From Ananas comosus (taxonomy: Eukaryota > Streptophyta > Magnoliopsida > Poales > Bromeliaceae): a stretch of DNA of 64,000 nt. This document shows positions 46,733 to 58,900 of the stretch, in pieces. Both the position numbers and the translations under genes were made by a program. Numbering within the stretch: position 1 is the stretch's first letter; every line of letters starts with the position of its first letter. The stretch is from assembly GCF_001540865.1 (NCBI RefSeq), contig NC_033638.1, positions 8,079,334 through 8,143,333 on the forward strand, given 5' to 3'. A model generated the notes under the pieces. That model was not told the DNA's origin, did no database searches, and saw only the letters and a program-made list of their open reading frames with translations.

Positions 46733-48412
46733 ATCTTGGGATGCTCCACACAGGACTTTCCTTTCACGTATCTTGGGCTACCACTTACTCCTAAACCTTT
46801 GTCAAAGTCATAGTATTTGCCGCTAATTGAGAAGATCGATAAGAGGCTGGCAGGTTGGAAAGAAAAGTCTCTTTCCAGTGGAGGGCGGCTCGTCCTTCTC
46901 AACTCGGTCCATTTTACCATTCCCACTTACTTCTCCCCGGTTATCCAGCTGCCGATCTAGGTGCAAAAAGCCATTGACAAAACCCGTAGAGGTTTCTTTT
47001 GGAGAGGCAAGAAATTACATAACGCATTCCATTGTCTTATAAAGTGGGAAAATGTGTGTCGCCCCAAACTTTTCGGCGGTATTGTTGTTAGAAATCTGAA
47101 GTGCATGAACTCCGCCCTCTTAATGAGGGCTCTTTGTAGGTTCCACAATGCGTCGTCATTACCATGGGTCCAGCTTCTAAGGCAAAAACACTACAAACGT
47201 AATCCGCTCTCACCTAGCAGCAGCCAGCAGGATCCTCGCTGGATGCTCCCCTATTTGGAAGGCCCTTATCAATTTGGCACCACCCTTCTTTATTTTTACA
47301 ACTTTCCTACAGGCTAACGGGAATTTTACCTCTTTCTGGCATTCTCGTTGGTGCGAGGAAACCACCCTACATGCCGACTTCCCTCACTTGTATGCTGCGG
47401 CACGCCTGAAACAAGCGTCGGTCAAGGAATGGATTTCAAGGTATGCCCAGCGGCTTAATCGGGGCTTCACGTCTCCGCTGAATGAGGATGGTCCAATTGA
47501 ACTACAATGCTTCTCTAATCTTGTCGCTAATACATCCCTATCAAGCGAGGAGGATTCGATTGTTTGGAGATGGAGAAGAGATGGGAAATTCATAGTCCAC
47601 AGTGCTTACAACTTTCTCATTTTTGGGGGAGTCATAGATCGTTCGATCTCTTATCTTTGGAAACTAAAAGTACCCCTCAGGATCAAGTTTTTTCTTTGGC
47701 TGGCCTTAAGGAATAGGGTTCTAACAGCGGAGATTTTGTCCAAACGTGGCTGGCAGGGACCGTCGATTTGTGCTCTATGTTGCAAGAATGAAGAAAAGCT
47801 GGAACACTTACTGTTTGAATGCACGTTCGCAATGAACCTGTGGACCAATCTACTACATGGCATGCCAAACACTATGCACACTCTGTTAAATCAACTTGGA
47901 GATCTTTCGGCCAGATGGAATCGAGCCAGGAAATCACAATCGGGACAAGCTAAAATTATCTTCGATCTCTGCTTCGCTGCGACTTGTCGAGAAATTTGGA
48001 AAGAAAGAAACTCTAGAATCTTTGACAACCGAGAAGTGGGATGTTGGGAAGTGGGTAACAAAGTCTTTTCCTCTGTTATTCTCTGGAACTCAACTCGGTG
48101 TAGATAGTGAGCAACGAGGAGGAATTCTACACTGTCACACTTGCACCACGTCATCAATAACAAGCCAATCACATTTCTTCTTTTCAAACAAAAGTATAAT
48201 AAAAATACTTTTTTACAATCATGATGGAACATATATTCTTAAAAGGATTAATTTGATTGCTTTGTTACGCCACGTCACTAGTATACCCGTTGCATTCTAG
48301 AATTTTTCAGCAACGAGGGTGTGCCCACTCTTTCATGCTCTACTATCTATGATTAATGTACTTTCTCAAATAGCCCCCCGCCCCCCTGTTTAATCAAAAA
48401 AATAAAAAATAA
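46733..48412 (+). mobile_element. 5'-truncated L1-type LINE (copy C), A-rich tail
   Basis: Reverse-transcriptase C-terminal sequence (TYLGLPLTP, GGRLVLLNSV, FFWRGKKL) is followed by the zinc-binding region (ICALCCKNEEKLEHLLFEC) and KERNSRIFDNRE, with stops near 46830 and 46960 and a frame change near 47300. It ends in (AAAAAAT)n at about 48395-48412. The flanks AAAATAAAAACTCA at 46719-46732 and 48413-48426 look like a target duplication, though the right one merges with the A-rich tail. It lacks the GGTAGCATGCTACC tail found in the other two LINEs and so belongs to a different lineage. Confidence 0.82.
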
Positions 48413-49173
48413 AAAATAAAAACTCAATTACACCACTAATAAGTTTTTGTTTAGTTCATGAAATAAAAATAACAAATGAAATTAGATTATTTTGAAATGG
48501 GAAATGACATTATGAATCATCCAAATATTTGGCTCGTTATTAGAATGAAAATCGGAATGAAAATTTTGGAATTTTAAAAGAGAGTTTTAATTGAGAGAGA
48601 GAAAAGTGATTAAAAAAGAGGAGGTAAGTATTGGTGAAAGAGGATTTTTAATAATTTACTTTAGAATAGATCTATCCAAAATTCAAAACCGAATTCGACC
48701 ATAAATAAATTTGGTCATTTTCATTCCGGAGAGGAATGAGAACCGGAATCTAATTTCTATAAAGCAAGGCAACTATCGGAATTAATAAATTCCATTTCAA
48801 TTCTATAGTCTGAAATAAGTAAACAAAATATGCCCTAAATAAAAAAAAAAAATCGAATCTCATAGTAGTTTTTGGACTACCAAACCTGTAAAATCTTTTA
48901 AATATAAAAATAAGCATCCAAAATTTTATTTATAAAAATAGACGGATAAAAACGGTGAATTATTCACCGTTTTTATCCTAATTTATATGTTTTCTATATC
49001 CAAACTTCAAAATATGTATAGTATTAAATACTAAAAATAATTTTAATCATGCAACTTCGATCAATAATATTAGCTGAATTCAAATATTCCAGATCAAACA
49101 CGATATTTGTACTTATACATATAGTTGTAAGTAAAGGGCCATTTGGTTCAAGATTGATAACATTCATGAAATA

Positions 49174-50690
49174 TTTTTTTTTGAGAGAAAGGTAGCATGC
49201 TACCGCTTCATTCAGTAAGAAGATGAATTTAGCAACAAAGTAAAGCATCGTGGCTTCGCAAACGAGAAAAAATAATAATAATAATAATAATAAAGTAATA
49301 AAAAAAAACCACTAAACACAATAATGATCCCACATATTCTTAAGTGTGTGTACGTCCACCAACAGCTGTCTCAACGAAAGTTTTTTGCGGTCGAAAATTC
49401 TTCTATTTCGCTCTAACCATAAAGCCCACCAGGAAAAGGAGATGATAGTTAGCTCCTTCTTTCCTACTATGCCCCACTTATCGCTACTATCCATCCAAAG
49501 CTCTCTGGCTGAGCTAAAGACGCTTAAGGCCTTTTTATTCGGCAGTAAACAAGCCAACAAATCGCTTGAAAAACGACATCTCAGAAAGAGATGGTCGACC
49601 GTCTCAAGTTCGTCGAAACAGAGCACGCAATTCGCCTCTCCCAACCATCCTCTTTTCAAAAGTTTGTCCCTCGTAAGTACCTTTTGCTTTAACACAAGCC
49701 ATCCTAAAATTTTGACTTCAGGGGGATTTTGATTTTCCACAGCCGAGCGAAGCTTCTATTCTTAATTCCACCATCTTGCAAGAAGTAATAGAGAGATTTA
49801 ACCATGAAATTTCCGGATTGACTCCATCTCCAAGATGCTTCATCTCCGTTGACCGTTAAGGTAAAACTGGAGAGTACCGCCTTCAGCTCTACAATAGATT
49901 CTCGATCAGGTTGAGATCCAGGGAAAAATCCCTTAAGGATCTTATGCCACTTCCAACCGTTTCTACCGTAGCAATCATTCACCCGACAGTTTTTCCAATC
50001 TACCTTACTGAAAATTCATGGGAAAAGAGATCTGAGAGAGCACTGTCCACTCCATCTGTCCATCCAAAAACTCACCATGTTTCCATCCCCGATTGTATAG
50101 TGAACTCCACACTTAAAGATGTCTCTTGTCGATAAAACACTTTGCCACCAGTGGGAGTAAGGTCTAAAGGTTACCTCTTCCCACAGGGGTTTCCTTCTAG
50201 AATAGTATACCCCTCTGACGAAAGCGTTCCATTGCTTATCCTTATCCACTAGGAACTTCCACCACCACTTTGCTAGCAAGGCCTTGTTCATAGCCTTCAA
50301 GTCTTTAACCCCAAGGCCCCCTTCTTCTTTACATCTACATACCATTCTCCAGCGTACCAGACAATGTCCCCCAGCTACAACACTTCTTCCTTTCCAGAAA
50401 AAGGCCCTCCTGAGGGCTTCTAATCGTTTAATGACCTATCTAGGCGCTTTGAACACCGAGAAGAAATAAAGAGGTAAGTTAGATAAAACAAAGTTGATAA
50501 GTACAAGCCTTCCTCCGATCGAGGGGAGGTTTGCTTGCCACCCTTCAATTCGTCTCTCGACTTTCCCTATAATAGGCCACCATTCTGCTTTATTTCTTCT
50601 AGTCGCGAGTGGAAGACCAAGATAACGTGCCGGGAATGATCCTAATTTACATCCCAGAATAACAGCTAGCCTTTCTCCCCAATGTTGTAT
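49174..50690 (-). mobile_element. 5'-truncated L1-type LINE (copy B)
   Basis: Minus-strand frames encode RT C-terminal and zinc-binding sequence: GGRLVLINFVLSNLPLYFF, RRAFFWKGRS, KEEGGLGVKDLKAMNKALLA, then ANCVLCFDELETVDHLFLRC and LERNRRIFDRKK, in three pieces separated by stops. The 3' end at 49183 reads GGTAGCATGCTACC followed by a CT run and poly(T) on the plus strand. The tail matches LINE copy A and the SINE family. A target duplication was not found and the upstream edge near 50690 is approximate. Confidence 0.8.
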
Positions 50691-50877
50691 ATTTATATTA
50701 AGAATAGCAAGTATATTATTAACTTATTAATTTACTTAAAGAAGAGGATATTGAGAACTAGTATATTATTACTACTGGACTATTGATGATTTTTATAATC
50801 AGAACACCTCGTGCTTCATAATAATCTAATATTTGTAACATCAAGTAATTTACAATAGTTTTACTGTCTCGCTAACG

Positions 50878-50998
50878 TCAGTCGGATTGTTGATGCTAAT
50901 CATTAATACTGAAAGTTTGGGCTATTAGAAAAATACCTAACTAATTCACTTAAAACATACTTGGTCGGTAGGTCCAATTTGGCATCTTGCCACAGGAC
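50878..50998. repeat. Dispersed repeat copy B
   Basis: It shares the order GTTGATGCTAATCATTAATAC, then TAATTCACTTAAAACATAC with the copies at 28270-28505 and 51046-52100. It is more diverged. Confidence 0.5.
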
Positions 50999-51045
50999 AA
51001 TATGTTGATTTCTATCGAACATGTGACCTCTGATTCTGATATCAC

Positions 51046-52100
51046 TTGTCAGATCGTTGACACTAACAATTAATACCAAAAACTCGACTTTTTAGAAATA
51101 CGCAACCAATTCACTTAGGGGCTGTTTGGTTTCACGTATTTGCAACTGCAGTGCAGTTGCAAATGCGTGCAACCTCAATTTCTTTGTTTGGTTTAGTGTA
51201 GTTGAGTTCAACTACTGCAGTTCCAACTACACAAGAAGGTCCAAATGCTGCAGTTGGAACTACATCCAAATTGGCCGTAGTTCCAACTGCAGCAGTTGGT
51301 GAGGGATAGGATCACCCACAAATTAACAATAATAAATAAATAAATAAATAGCTAAATAAATAAATAATATATGTATATAGGTAAATAAAAATACTTGTAA
51401 ATAAACTCATACTAATAAAATTTTTTAGACAATACAAGCTTTGTGCAAAAAATTAAATTTTTTAAATTTATTTTATTTAAAATATAAATATAGTTTTTTT
51501 AAAAAAATTTTATAGAATGTGATCGTGTATGTTAATTTAATAAGTTTTAATTAATTATAATTATTAAATTTGATAAAAAAAATGAGAGAATCGTTTAAAT
51601 TTTAAAGTTTGATTTACATATTAAAATTAAATAAATTAAAAATTTTAAATGTGTCGATTAATAAGTTGAAGAATATTATATATATCTACTTATTTATTTA
51701 TAAATAGTAAATTTAAATGATTAATAAACTTATACAATTATTTTATGTTTAGTGAAGGTAATCTCACCACTCTATCTGAAAAGGTGACAAAATTCACAAA
51801 TACAACTATCAGCTTCATATTACCAAACAGAAGAAATGTAACTGCAGCAGTTGCAACTGCGTAAAACCAAACAGACTAGGTGTAGTTACAACTGCAGCAT
51901 TTGCAACTGCATGTATTTCCAACTACACTGTTTCTGCAACTACATCCAACCAAACAGCCCCTTAGAGTGTACAGGTATAGCGCCAACGGGTCTTGATTGT
52001 AATTCAATCCAATCAGTCTCATGTCATTTCGAATGTGACTTTGTGCAAACCAGTCTTCTGTCATATCAAACAAGACTTGACCCAGTCCAGCCGTTGACCA
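51046..52100. repeat. Dispersed repeat copy C, split by a Harbinger-like element
   Basis: The left part (51046-51117) ends CAATTCACTTA. The right part (from about 51962) resumes TTAGAGTGTACAGGTATAGC and continues to about CCACAGGGCAG. The uninterrupted copy at 28.3 kb shows that the two halves were once contiguous. Confidence 0.65.
51118..51961. mobile_element. PIF/Harbinger-like element with empty-site paralogue
   Basis: The ends GGGGCTGTTTGGTTTCACG and CATCCAACCAAACAGCCCC are inverted repeats, flanked by TTA (51115-51117 and 51962-51964). GCAGTTGCAACTGCAG-like motifs recur near both ends. The 844-bp interior is non-coding. The related repeat at 28270-28505 lacks the element and has a single TTA at the site, which confirms both boundaries. 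Confidence 0.82.
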
Positions 52101-52841
52101 CAGGGCAGATAACTATCTAACTTAATAATTTAAATATTTAAATATGAAGAATTGTGAAAACGGCGCTTGTAAGTTGTGAATCGTGAACAATTGGGGCGTA
52201 AAGAAAGTATCTGCAACCAACCGGCGCGTGTAATTTTCTAACCTGACCTTAGATTCTGGAGCTCACTAAATAATAGTGATATAAATACAAAATTAGCTCA
52301 AAAATATGGCCCTGCTTTTTTGCAACCCAACTTTCCAGGACCACAAGTCCCATTCCCTCGTATTACGTCCGCCCATACGCACGCCAACAACAAATTCCCA
52401 ATTCCCAATTCCCGATTCTCAATTCCTAACCACAAAGCATCTGATTCGAACCAGGTCCAACGCGGGCCCACCGCGCCACACCGAACCGGTGACGTCACCA
52501 AACACGTCTTCTCTTTTGGACCGCGAAACCCACCGTGTTCTCCAAGCTTCGACCACGGAAATCGGTGCATGCACCCGGTGCGGCCGCAAATTGATTACTG
52601 TAGTTTAAGCAGTGGTAGAATAATAACAATTGTATTTGTACTTACAATTGGATAATAACATATTTAAATATATTTATAGCATTTTTTTGAAATTGATATT
52701 TAAATTATAGCATACTTTTATCTGTATTAATCTCATTAGTTCAGAGGTTTATTGCTTTTTTAAAAAAGTTGAATGGTTATATAGAATGTACGGATGCACC
52801 CGGTGCAGGCAATGAACTGACCTTTTTTCTACACTCCCCTC

Positions 52842-52851
52842 TACTATAAAT
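52842..52851 (+). promoter_or_regulatory. Possible TATA box of the CP1-like gene
   Basis: ACTATAAATA lies about 150 bases before the ATG at 53000, followed by a CT-rich leader. The spacing suggests a leader of about 120 bases. Confidence 0.55.
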
Positions 52852-52999
52852 AAAGAACCCGAACCCCTTCCCCTCTCTAAAGTATAGCAACCCACCCCGG
52901 AATATCGCCCCTCCAAATTAGCAGGAGAGCGACGCGCTATTTGTGTGTGAGAGAGAGAGAGACAGCCCGAATCCCCTCGAATCTTCGCGAAGCCCCACG

Positions 53000-53450
53000 A
53001 TGTGCCCCTCCGATCGCCACCCCCGCGGCGGCGGCGCCGCCTCGCCGGACCTCCGCCCCGCCTTCGACGTCCTCGACGCCGACCATGACGGCCGCATCAG
53101 CCGCGACGACCTCAAAGCCTTCTTCTCCTCCGCCGCGTCCCCCCTCACCGAGGACGACATCGTCGCCATGATCTCCGCCGCCGACGCCGACCGCAACGGC
53201 TTCGTCGACTACGATGAGTTCGAGCAGGACGGGGCCCGGCGGCGGCGTGATGGAGGAGGCGTTCCGCGTGATGGATCGGGACGGGGACGGGAAGGTGGGG
53301 TTCGAGGATCTCAGGGCGTACCTGGAGTGGGCGGGGATCCCCGCGTGCGACGACGACGTGCGCGCGATGATCCGCATCGGCGGCGGAGACGGCGCCGACG
53401 GGGTCTGCCTCGACGCCCTCGCGAGGATCCTCGCCGTCGATTTCGCCTAG
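53000..53450 (+). CDS. CP1-like EF-hand calcium-binding protein (one frame slip)
   Basis: Small calmodulin-like Ca2+ sensor resembling Arabidopsis CP1 (At5g49480). The ATG at 53000 gives MCPSDRHPRGGG, then EF-hand 1 (FDVLDADHDGRISRDDL) and EF-hand 2 (ISAADADRNGFVDYDEFE). At about 53220-53240 the frame must move by one base (+1) to continue as PGGGVMEEAFRVMDRDGDGKVGFEDL (EF-hand 3) and MIRIGGGDGADGVCLDALARIL (degenerate EF-hand 4), ending FA-stop at 53448-53450. Loop residues Asp, Asp/Asn and Glu/Asp are good in EF 1-3. It has no intron and is very GC-rich. The slip lies in a GGGGCCCGGCGGCGG run, where a sequencing error is likely. Without it the protein would be about 150 aa, normal for the family. 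Confidence 0.82.
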
Positions 53451-53884
53451 GGTTTCGCGACAAACGATCGGCGAGTTCCTTCCCTCTTCCTCCGCTCGAC
53501 TTTTTCTTCTCCTTTTTTTTTTTGGTTGATGGTGGCAATTTCGGGAATAATTAGAATGTCTTCTCTGTATACAGTTGTATCAAAAAAAACTCAAATATTA
53601 TTGTGTTGAATTAGAATCTATATTTCCCTGGAGATTATGTTTCAATGTTACCAGCTTTCCATTTGAAGCAATTGTATTTCGATTGTCAATTCTGTTTTTT
53701 TTTTTTTTTTTTGGTGAATTGGCGAGAGTCTTTAGATGGGCCCCACCCTGTGTGTACGGTGGACTCCTCGATGGTGTTATTCTTGTCGCTTCCGCGAGTA
53801 AAAGTGGAAGAAAACAAAGCGGTCCTGATCAGATTAGAGCTCCGTGTCGATTCTCACCGACCACCATTGATCATTGTTCATGTT

Positions 53885-54015
53885 TTTAATCGGTTGATTA
53901 AAAATTTGATGATTGATATTTAAAATCTTAAAATTTAAATTTAATTATTTTATATTTTTAGTTGAGTTTGGTTTTAAAAGATTGAATAAAATAAATAGCT
54001 TATCTATTTTTCTCT
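53885..54015 (+). mobile_element. Decayed SINE of the same family
   Basis: It aligns along its length with the SINE family: GATGATTGATATTTAAAATC, then TTTTTAGTTGAGTTTGGTTT, then AATAAATAGC and a CT-rich end. The pol III boxes are no longer recognisable and no target duplication was found. Confidence 0.45.
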
Positions 54016-55292
54016 GGAAAGGAAAAAAAATGGTGAATGAAAGGTCAAAACTTGTCGACTATAGAATCTTCAAAAATTGCTTTTCTAATTTCGTCCTAAT
54101 TTTGGGCTTGTTTGAATGTTCAAATTAGTTATCTTATTTGGTGAGATTTTTTCTTGTACAATGATGTATTTTAACTCATTTGAAAAATCCATGTCCTCTC
54201 TTAGCCATTTGGTCCCACTCTCTATCTATTAAATAATAAAAAAAATAAGTAAATTAAGAAAAAAAAATACTGAGTAAGACATTGATGTAGCCTAACGGAA
54301 TCTTCATATCCAAGTACCTGAGTAATATTTTTGTGTATATATAAAAATTTGAAAAAGTACCAAAATGTGCTCGCTAATGACAGCATTAATCTAGTACAGT
54401 GGACATCTAATTTGAACTCCAAGACAAAACATATCGAAGAGAAAATACATGGCGTCGAAAAAAGTTTTAGGGTGAGATTCGAACTTAGGAAAGTGATAAT
54501 ACCGAAAGCCATTTCGTATTAGGGGTAGAAGCTTCGGTGTCCCACTTTGGCGAGAACAATGGAAGGTGAGATTCAAACCTATTCAAAATTCAAAATTCAA
54601 AATTCAAATAGTTCACACCAAGAGAAAAAGTGAGGCGAGCGACTCAAAAGCAGTTCTGGAGGAAGATAACGCACTAGATAAATTATTCTGATCATGGTGA
54701 CTAGAGGAGTGTAAAATAGAGAGAGAACTAAAGATAAAGAGATCCAAATACCATCTTAAAAAACCAATCATTTATCTTTGATCCTAGGAATAGCTGTAGC
54801 GGAACTTAGCAGTAATCGTGACTTTGAGATCTTTCATTCACAGAACGTTACACTTTACGTTCTTCGTCCTGACCCACCCCGATCGTCATGCCGGACCATC
54901 TTATTTTCCACTGACAAACGCCTTTTCGTGTTGCACATCTTCACGATGTGTAGAATGATGCTTTGAACACCGCTATTGTATAGCGGCCTCATTTAGTTTA
55001 ACCTTAGTTTGGATCAGCGGTTGAAACTTGATTAACCAAAATTTTCAGACTTCTGCTAGCAGTCAAAGACCTCAAGATTGTCTGCCGATATTTGGACCTT
55101 ATTCGACCGTTCTCTTTCTGATTCGTCTCCGAGATAAACTCAAATTCTACGTGCACATCGAGGTTGTCTAAAAATGGATGAATCGAATCATTCCACGTGT
55201 TACCCTACAATTTCTCTGCCAACAAGTACAATATTGAATGATCAAGTTTATTATTTTTTACTAATTTCATATGAACTCCTTTAAAAATCTAA

Positions 55293-55455
55293 GCTTTTTT
55301 TTTTTTTTCTTTCGAGAGATAGGTAGGCACGCTATCCGCTTCGTTTATTTCATTTAAAAATAAATTTAGCTAGAAATGTGAATCAACTAGAATTCGAACT
55401 TGGGTCTCGGATACCAACCACCAAGTCCTTTACCACTTGCTCTAGGGACGGTCGG
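55293..55455 (-). mobile_element. tRNA-derived SINE, copy 5
   Basis: Reverse copy with a poly(T) end, TAGGCACGCTATCC tail, B-box complement GAATTCGAACTTGG and head ending GGGACGGTCGG. Flanking repeats TAAAAATCTAA (55282-55292) and TAAAAATCCAA (55456-55466) are the target-site duplication with one mismatch. Confidence 0.8.
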
Positions 55456-55905
55456 TAAAAATCCAAATTTGTTATTCTCATATATATAGAGAGAGAGAGA
55501 GTTCAACTAAAAATCGAGAATACTATTAATAATATATGAATAATAATAATTATTTATTATTTATTTTTAAATTATTATTATTCTACTAATCTTTCATTAA
55601 ATTTTACACATTTAGCGGTAAATAGTAAATAAATACTACTCACATAAAATTAATAGTATATTTATATTTATTTGGATAAGGCGATTTTTGTGATTGTACG
55701 TTGCCAAACGTCCGAGCCATGTAACGCGTCCACGTGGCAACTCGCCGCTCTGTTCGATTCATCACCACCGATCGCCTTCAAAACGGAGACCACCACTTCG
55801 TAATCCTTGAACGCAGGGGCATTATAGTCATTTCAGTCGCCCGCAGTCCCCATATTTATTTCCATCGTCGCGACTCAACGAGCGCGAAACGCGCGAGGCG
55901 AAAGC

Positions 55906-58900
55906 ATGGCGCTGCGGCTCACCACTCCGAGCGTTTCACCCATTTCTTTCCCAAACTACCCTCGGAAAACCCCCAATTTCCCTCCTCTGTCCCGCGTCGT
56001 CTTCCTCCTCCTCCGCCCCCGCACTTACCCGGCCAAAACCCTAGCTCCGCCGCTCCCCGCACGGCGGAGCGGCGGCGCCGTCCCCCGCGTTTCGCCGCCG
56101 CAGCAGGAGCAGCGAGTGGAGGAGGAGATCGCTCGGGAGGAGGCGAATGGGGGCGAGTGGGGTAAGGTCTCCGCCGTCCTCTTTGACATGGATGGCGTCC
56201 TCTGCAACAGCGAGGAGCCCTCGCGCATGGCGGCGGTCGACGTCTTCGCCGAGATGGGCGTCTCCGTCACCGTCGAGGACTTTGTCCCTTTCATGGGTAC
56301 CGGTAATGTTGTTCCCTTCCTTTTCTCGATCAGTATGCGATGGAGATATCGAACATTTCTACTGTAGGTTTCAAGAACTAGGAAACGATTCTTTGATTCG
56401 CCATATATGTTTTCACGATTCTGAATTATGCTGCGAAACCGCTGCTATTCTACTCCTAAAGCGTAGAGAGGGGTTTGAGAGGGGTTTTGGGTTCGAGTTC
56501 CAGTTCAAGGGATTGTGCATTATGATAGGTCGCTAAAAAGAGCAATAGATTTTGGACTGTGATGTTAAAATGACAAATAGAATCGTTGCCTTCTTTCTGT
56601 TCTTGCGGTTAATTGTATATTAGATGAACGTTGCAGGTGAGGCCAATTTTCTTGGTGGTGTGGCTTCGGCCAAGGGAGTGATAGGATTTGATCCGGAAGC
56701 AGCAAAGAAACGATTTTTTGAAATCTACCTTGATAAGGTTATACCATTTGCATCGGCTACAACATTTTTTAATTCCTTCAAATGTAGTCCTGCATTTCCC
56801 TAAATCCATGTTTTCTCTTCCAAAGGCTGAATCTTGTTTCTTTTTTTTCTTGATTGCAGTATGCGAAGCCTAATAGTGGAATCGGATTTCCAGGGGCGCT
56901 TGAACTCATCATGGAGGTATATACCTATTGAATTAGGTTTTCTAATATTATGTTGATTTATAATCATGTAAGCGATCAGTTCCTTCCACTTGAATCCAGT
57001 GCAAAAGAGCTGGGCTTAAGGTTGCTGTTGCGTCGAGTGCTGACAGGATCAAGGTGGATGCAAATTTAGCTGCCGCTGGTTTGCCTGCATCCTTGTAAGT
57101 GCTTGTTCTTCTCTATTTGATTCAGTTACCAGATAGTCATTATGTTATGGTGGCTCATCTTATTTTAGGTTCACTGTTTATTGAGGTGCTTATTTGCACA
57201 AACTTCCTGAACAGCTTCTTGAGTACGGCAAGCTGAAAATCTTGAGCTCATTGCCAGTGCACGAAGACAAAATTAGCTTTTGGGCCCATTATTCTATTTG
57301 ATAAATCACATTTGCATGCTTATCTCTAAAGTAGTCATTGATAGCATTACTCCTTTCCTGTGTGAGACGAATATCTATTCCTGCTACTATATCTGTTAGA
57401 GACAGTTTTAATTAGCGATCATTACAACTGCTCTAGCAAGTCGGAACTATTAAAACTGACAAGTATATTTCCCTTTCACTGGCTTACTGTTCTTACTTGT
57501 TATCTCATCAATTTTTATTGTTTCTGATAGTAATATGAAACCTGCTTTGATTGCTAGATTTGATGCGATTGTTTCTGCTGATGCATTTGAAAATCTCAAG
57601 CCTGCTCCAGATATATTTTTGGCAGCATCAAAGATCTTGAACGTAGACCCTAGTGAGGTAATTTGTGTCATTCGCCATAGAAAGAATAAAAGATTAGAAC
57701 CCAATCTCTTTTAGGCAGTTTCTTCTTAGGATTTGAATACCATAGCTTTAAGTTTCTTCCTTCATTTAGCTTCCACTGGTTAGAAGCAATAGTAGCTTTC
57801 TCCCTTTTCTCTTTAAAGTTTTAACAAATATCTTGCTGGTAGTGACAGATTTTCTAGTTTTAAAATATTAAGTTTCTATTCAGCTATTTTATGATTTTTT
57901 TTCTTTTTCCCTTACATTTTACCGTTTTGGAGCTTGCAATTAGATTTTTCTATCAAGAGGCTTAAAGCTGCTGCCTGCTATGTTTGATCTGCAAAATTCT
58001 TCCTTTCTAAGTGGATAAAACCACAGTTGCTTTATATGAAAATAATATTTGTTCTTGTTTTGCATTTTCAATCTAATAACGTGCTTTTTCTTGAGGAAAA
58101 TTGAGCTGATATTTACATTGCTTTTTGTGTCATTTTGTATCAGAGTAAAAAATTATATCATTTGGTATAAGAGTCAAAAACTGCATACGGACTCTGGCAC
58201 AAATCTTTTCTCGAAGCTATACGTTTCAGTCAATTTCCTACTCAAGGTATCACTAAATTTTTGACATCAAATTGTGTTCAGTGTCTTGTAATAGAAGATG
58301 CTCTTGCTGGAGTTCAAGCTGCAAAAGCTGCTCGAATGAGGTATGCATCAGCCATTGGATGATATTAACTTTTAATTAATTAATTGTTGGAGGGTGGTGT
58401 AAAACAATAGAATACAAACACATATACTCTATGACTCTGTGTGAGGTTCTTATTTCTGAAAAACTTTGTGTGGCTTAGTCATGTTGTTTCTATACGCTTA
58501 ACTAATGTGATATACAACCAGATTTGTTCCTATATTTATGCTTCTCAAGTCTAAATAATGTATGTGCCTATGTGGACATTCTCTTTTATTAAGATATGAG
58601 TCTTCAACTGTCAAATCCTTTGCAGCCAAGGGCAAGCTGAGAATGTGTGGTTAAATACCCATGCATTCTGTAACATGTGCCGAAGGCCCATATGAGGCAG
58701 AGAAGATGCTTCAATGCATCTCAATGGGGAGCACCCCTGTACATGCCAATAACTAATTGGCCCAGTAGGTTGCATGATGATTAAACCTTTGCTTTTCTCT
58801 GGATGGCTGCCACATAGTAGCAAATATGTCAAGCCTTGGATTAATCTCTCCTTCTTTCTACATGTAATGAGATTACCCTTTTATGATCAGGTGGATCTAG

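Larger units (their letters stand above)
45630..52999. other. Spacer with LINE copies, snoRNA gene and repeats
   Basis: It contains the probable snoRNA (46051-46125) and its promoter (46525-46550), two LINE fragments (46733-48412 and 49174 to about 50690), dispersed repeat copies (50878-50998; 51046-52100, split by a Harbinger-like element) and a short AATTCCC heptamer run (about 52394-52425). No protein gene other than LINE remnants is supported before 53000. Confidence 0.6.
53451..55905. other. Spacer between the CP1-like gene and SOQ1
   Basis: It holds a decayed SINE (about 53885-54015), a well-bounded SINE (55293-55455), a short tandem of CAAAATT units (54580-54610) and AT-rich DNA. No protein gene is supported. 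The final 200 bases before 55906 are GC-richer and probably the SOQ1 promoter and leader. Confidence 0.55.

Noticed and set aside
52306..52655. Two overlapping frames of 100-111 aa upstream of the CP1-like gene
   Set aside because: Composition reflects the AATTCCC tandem and promoter-region sequence. There is no domain and no splice context.
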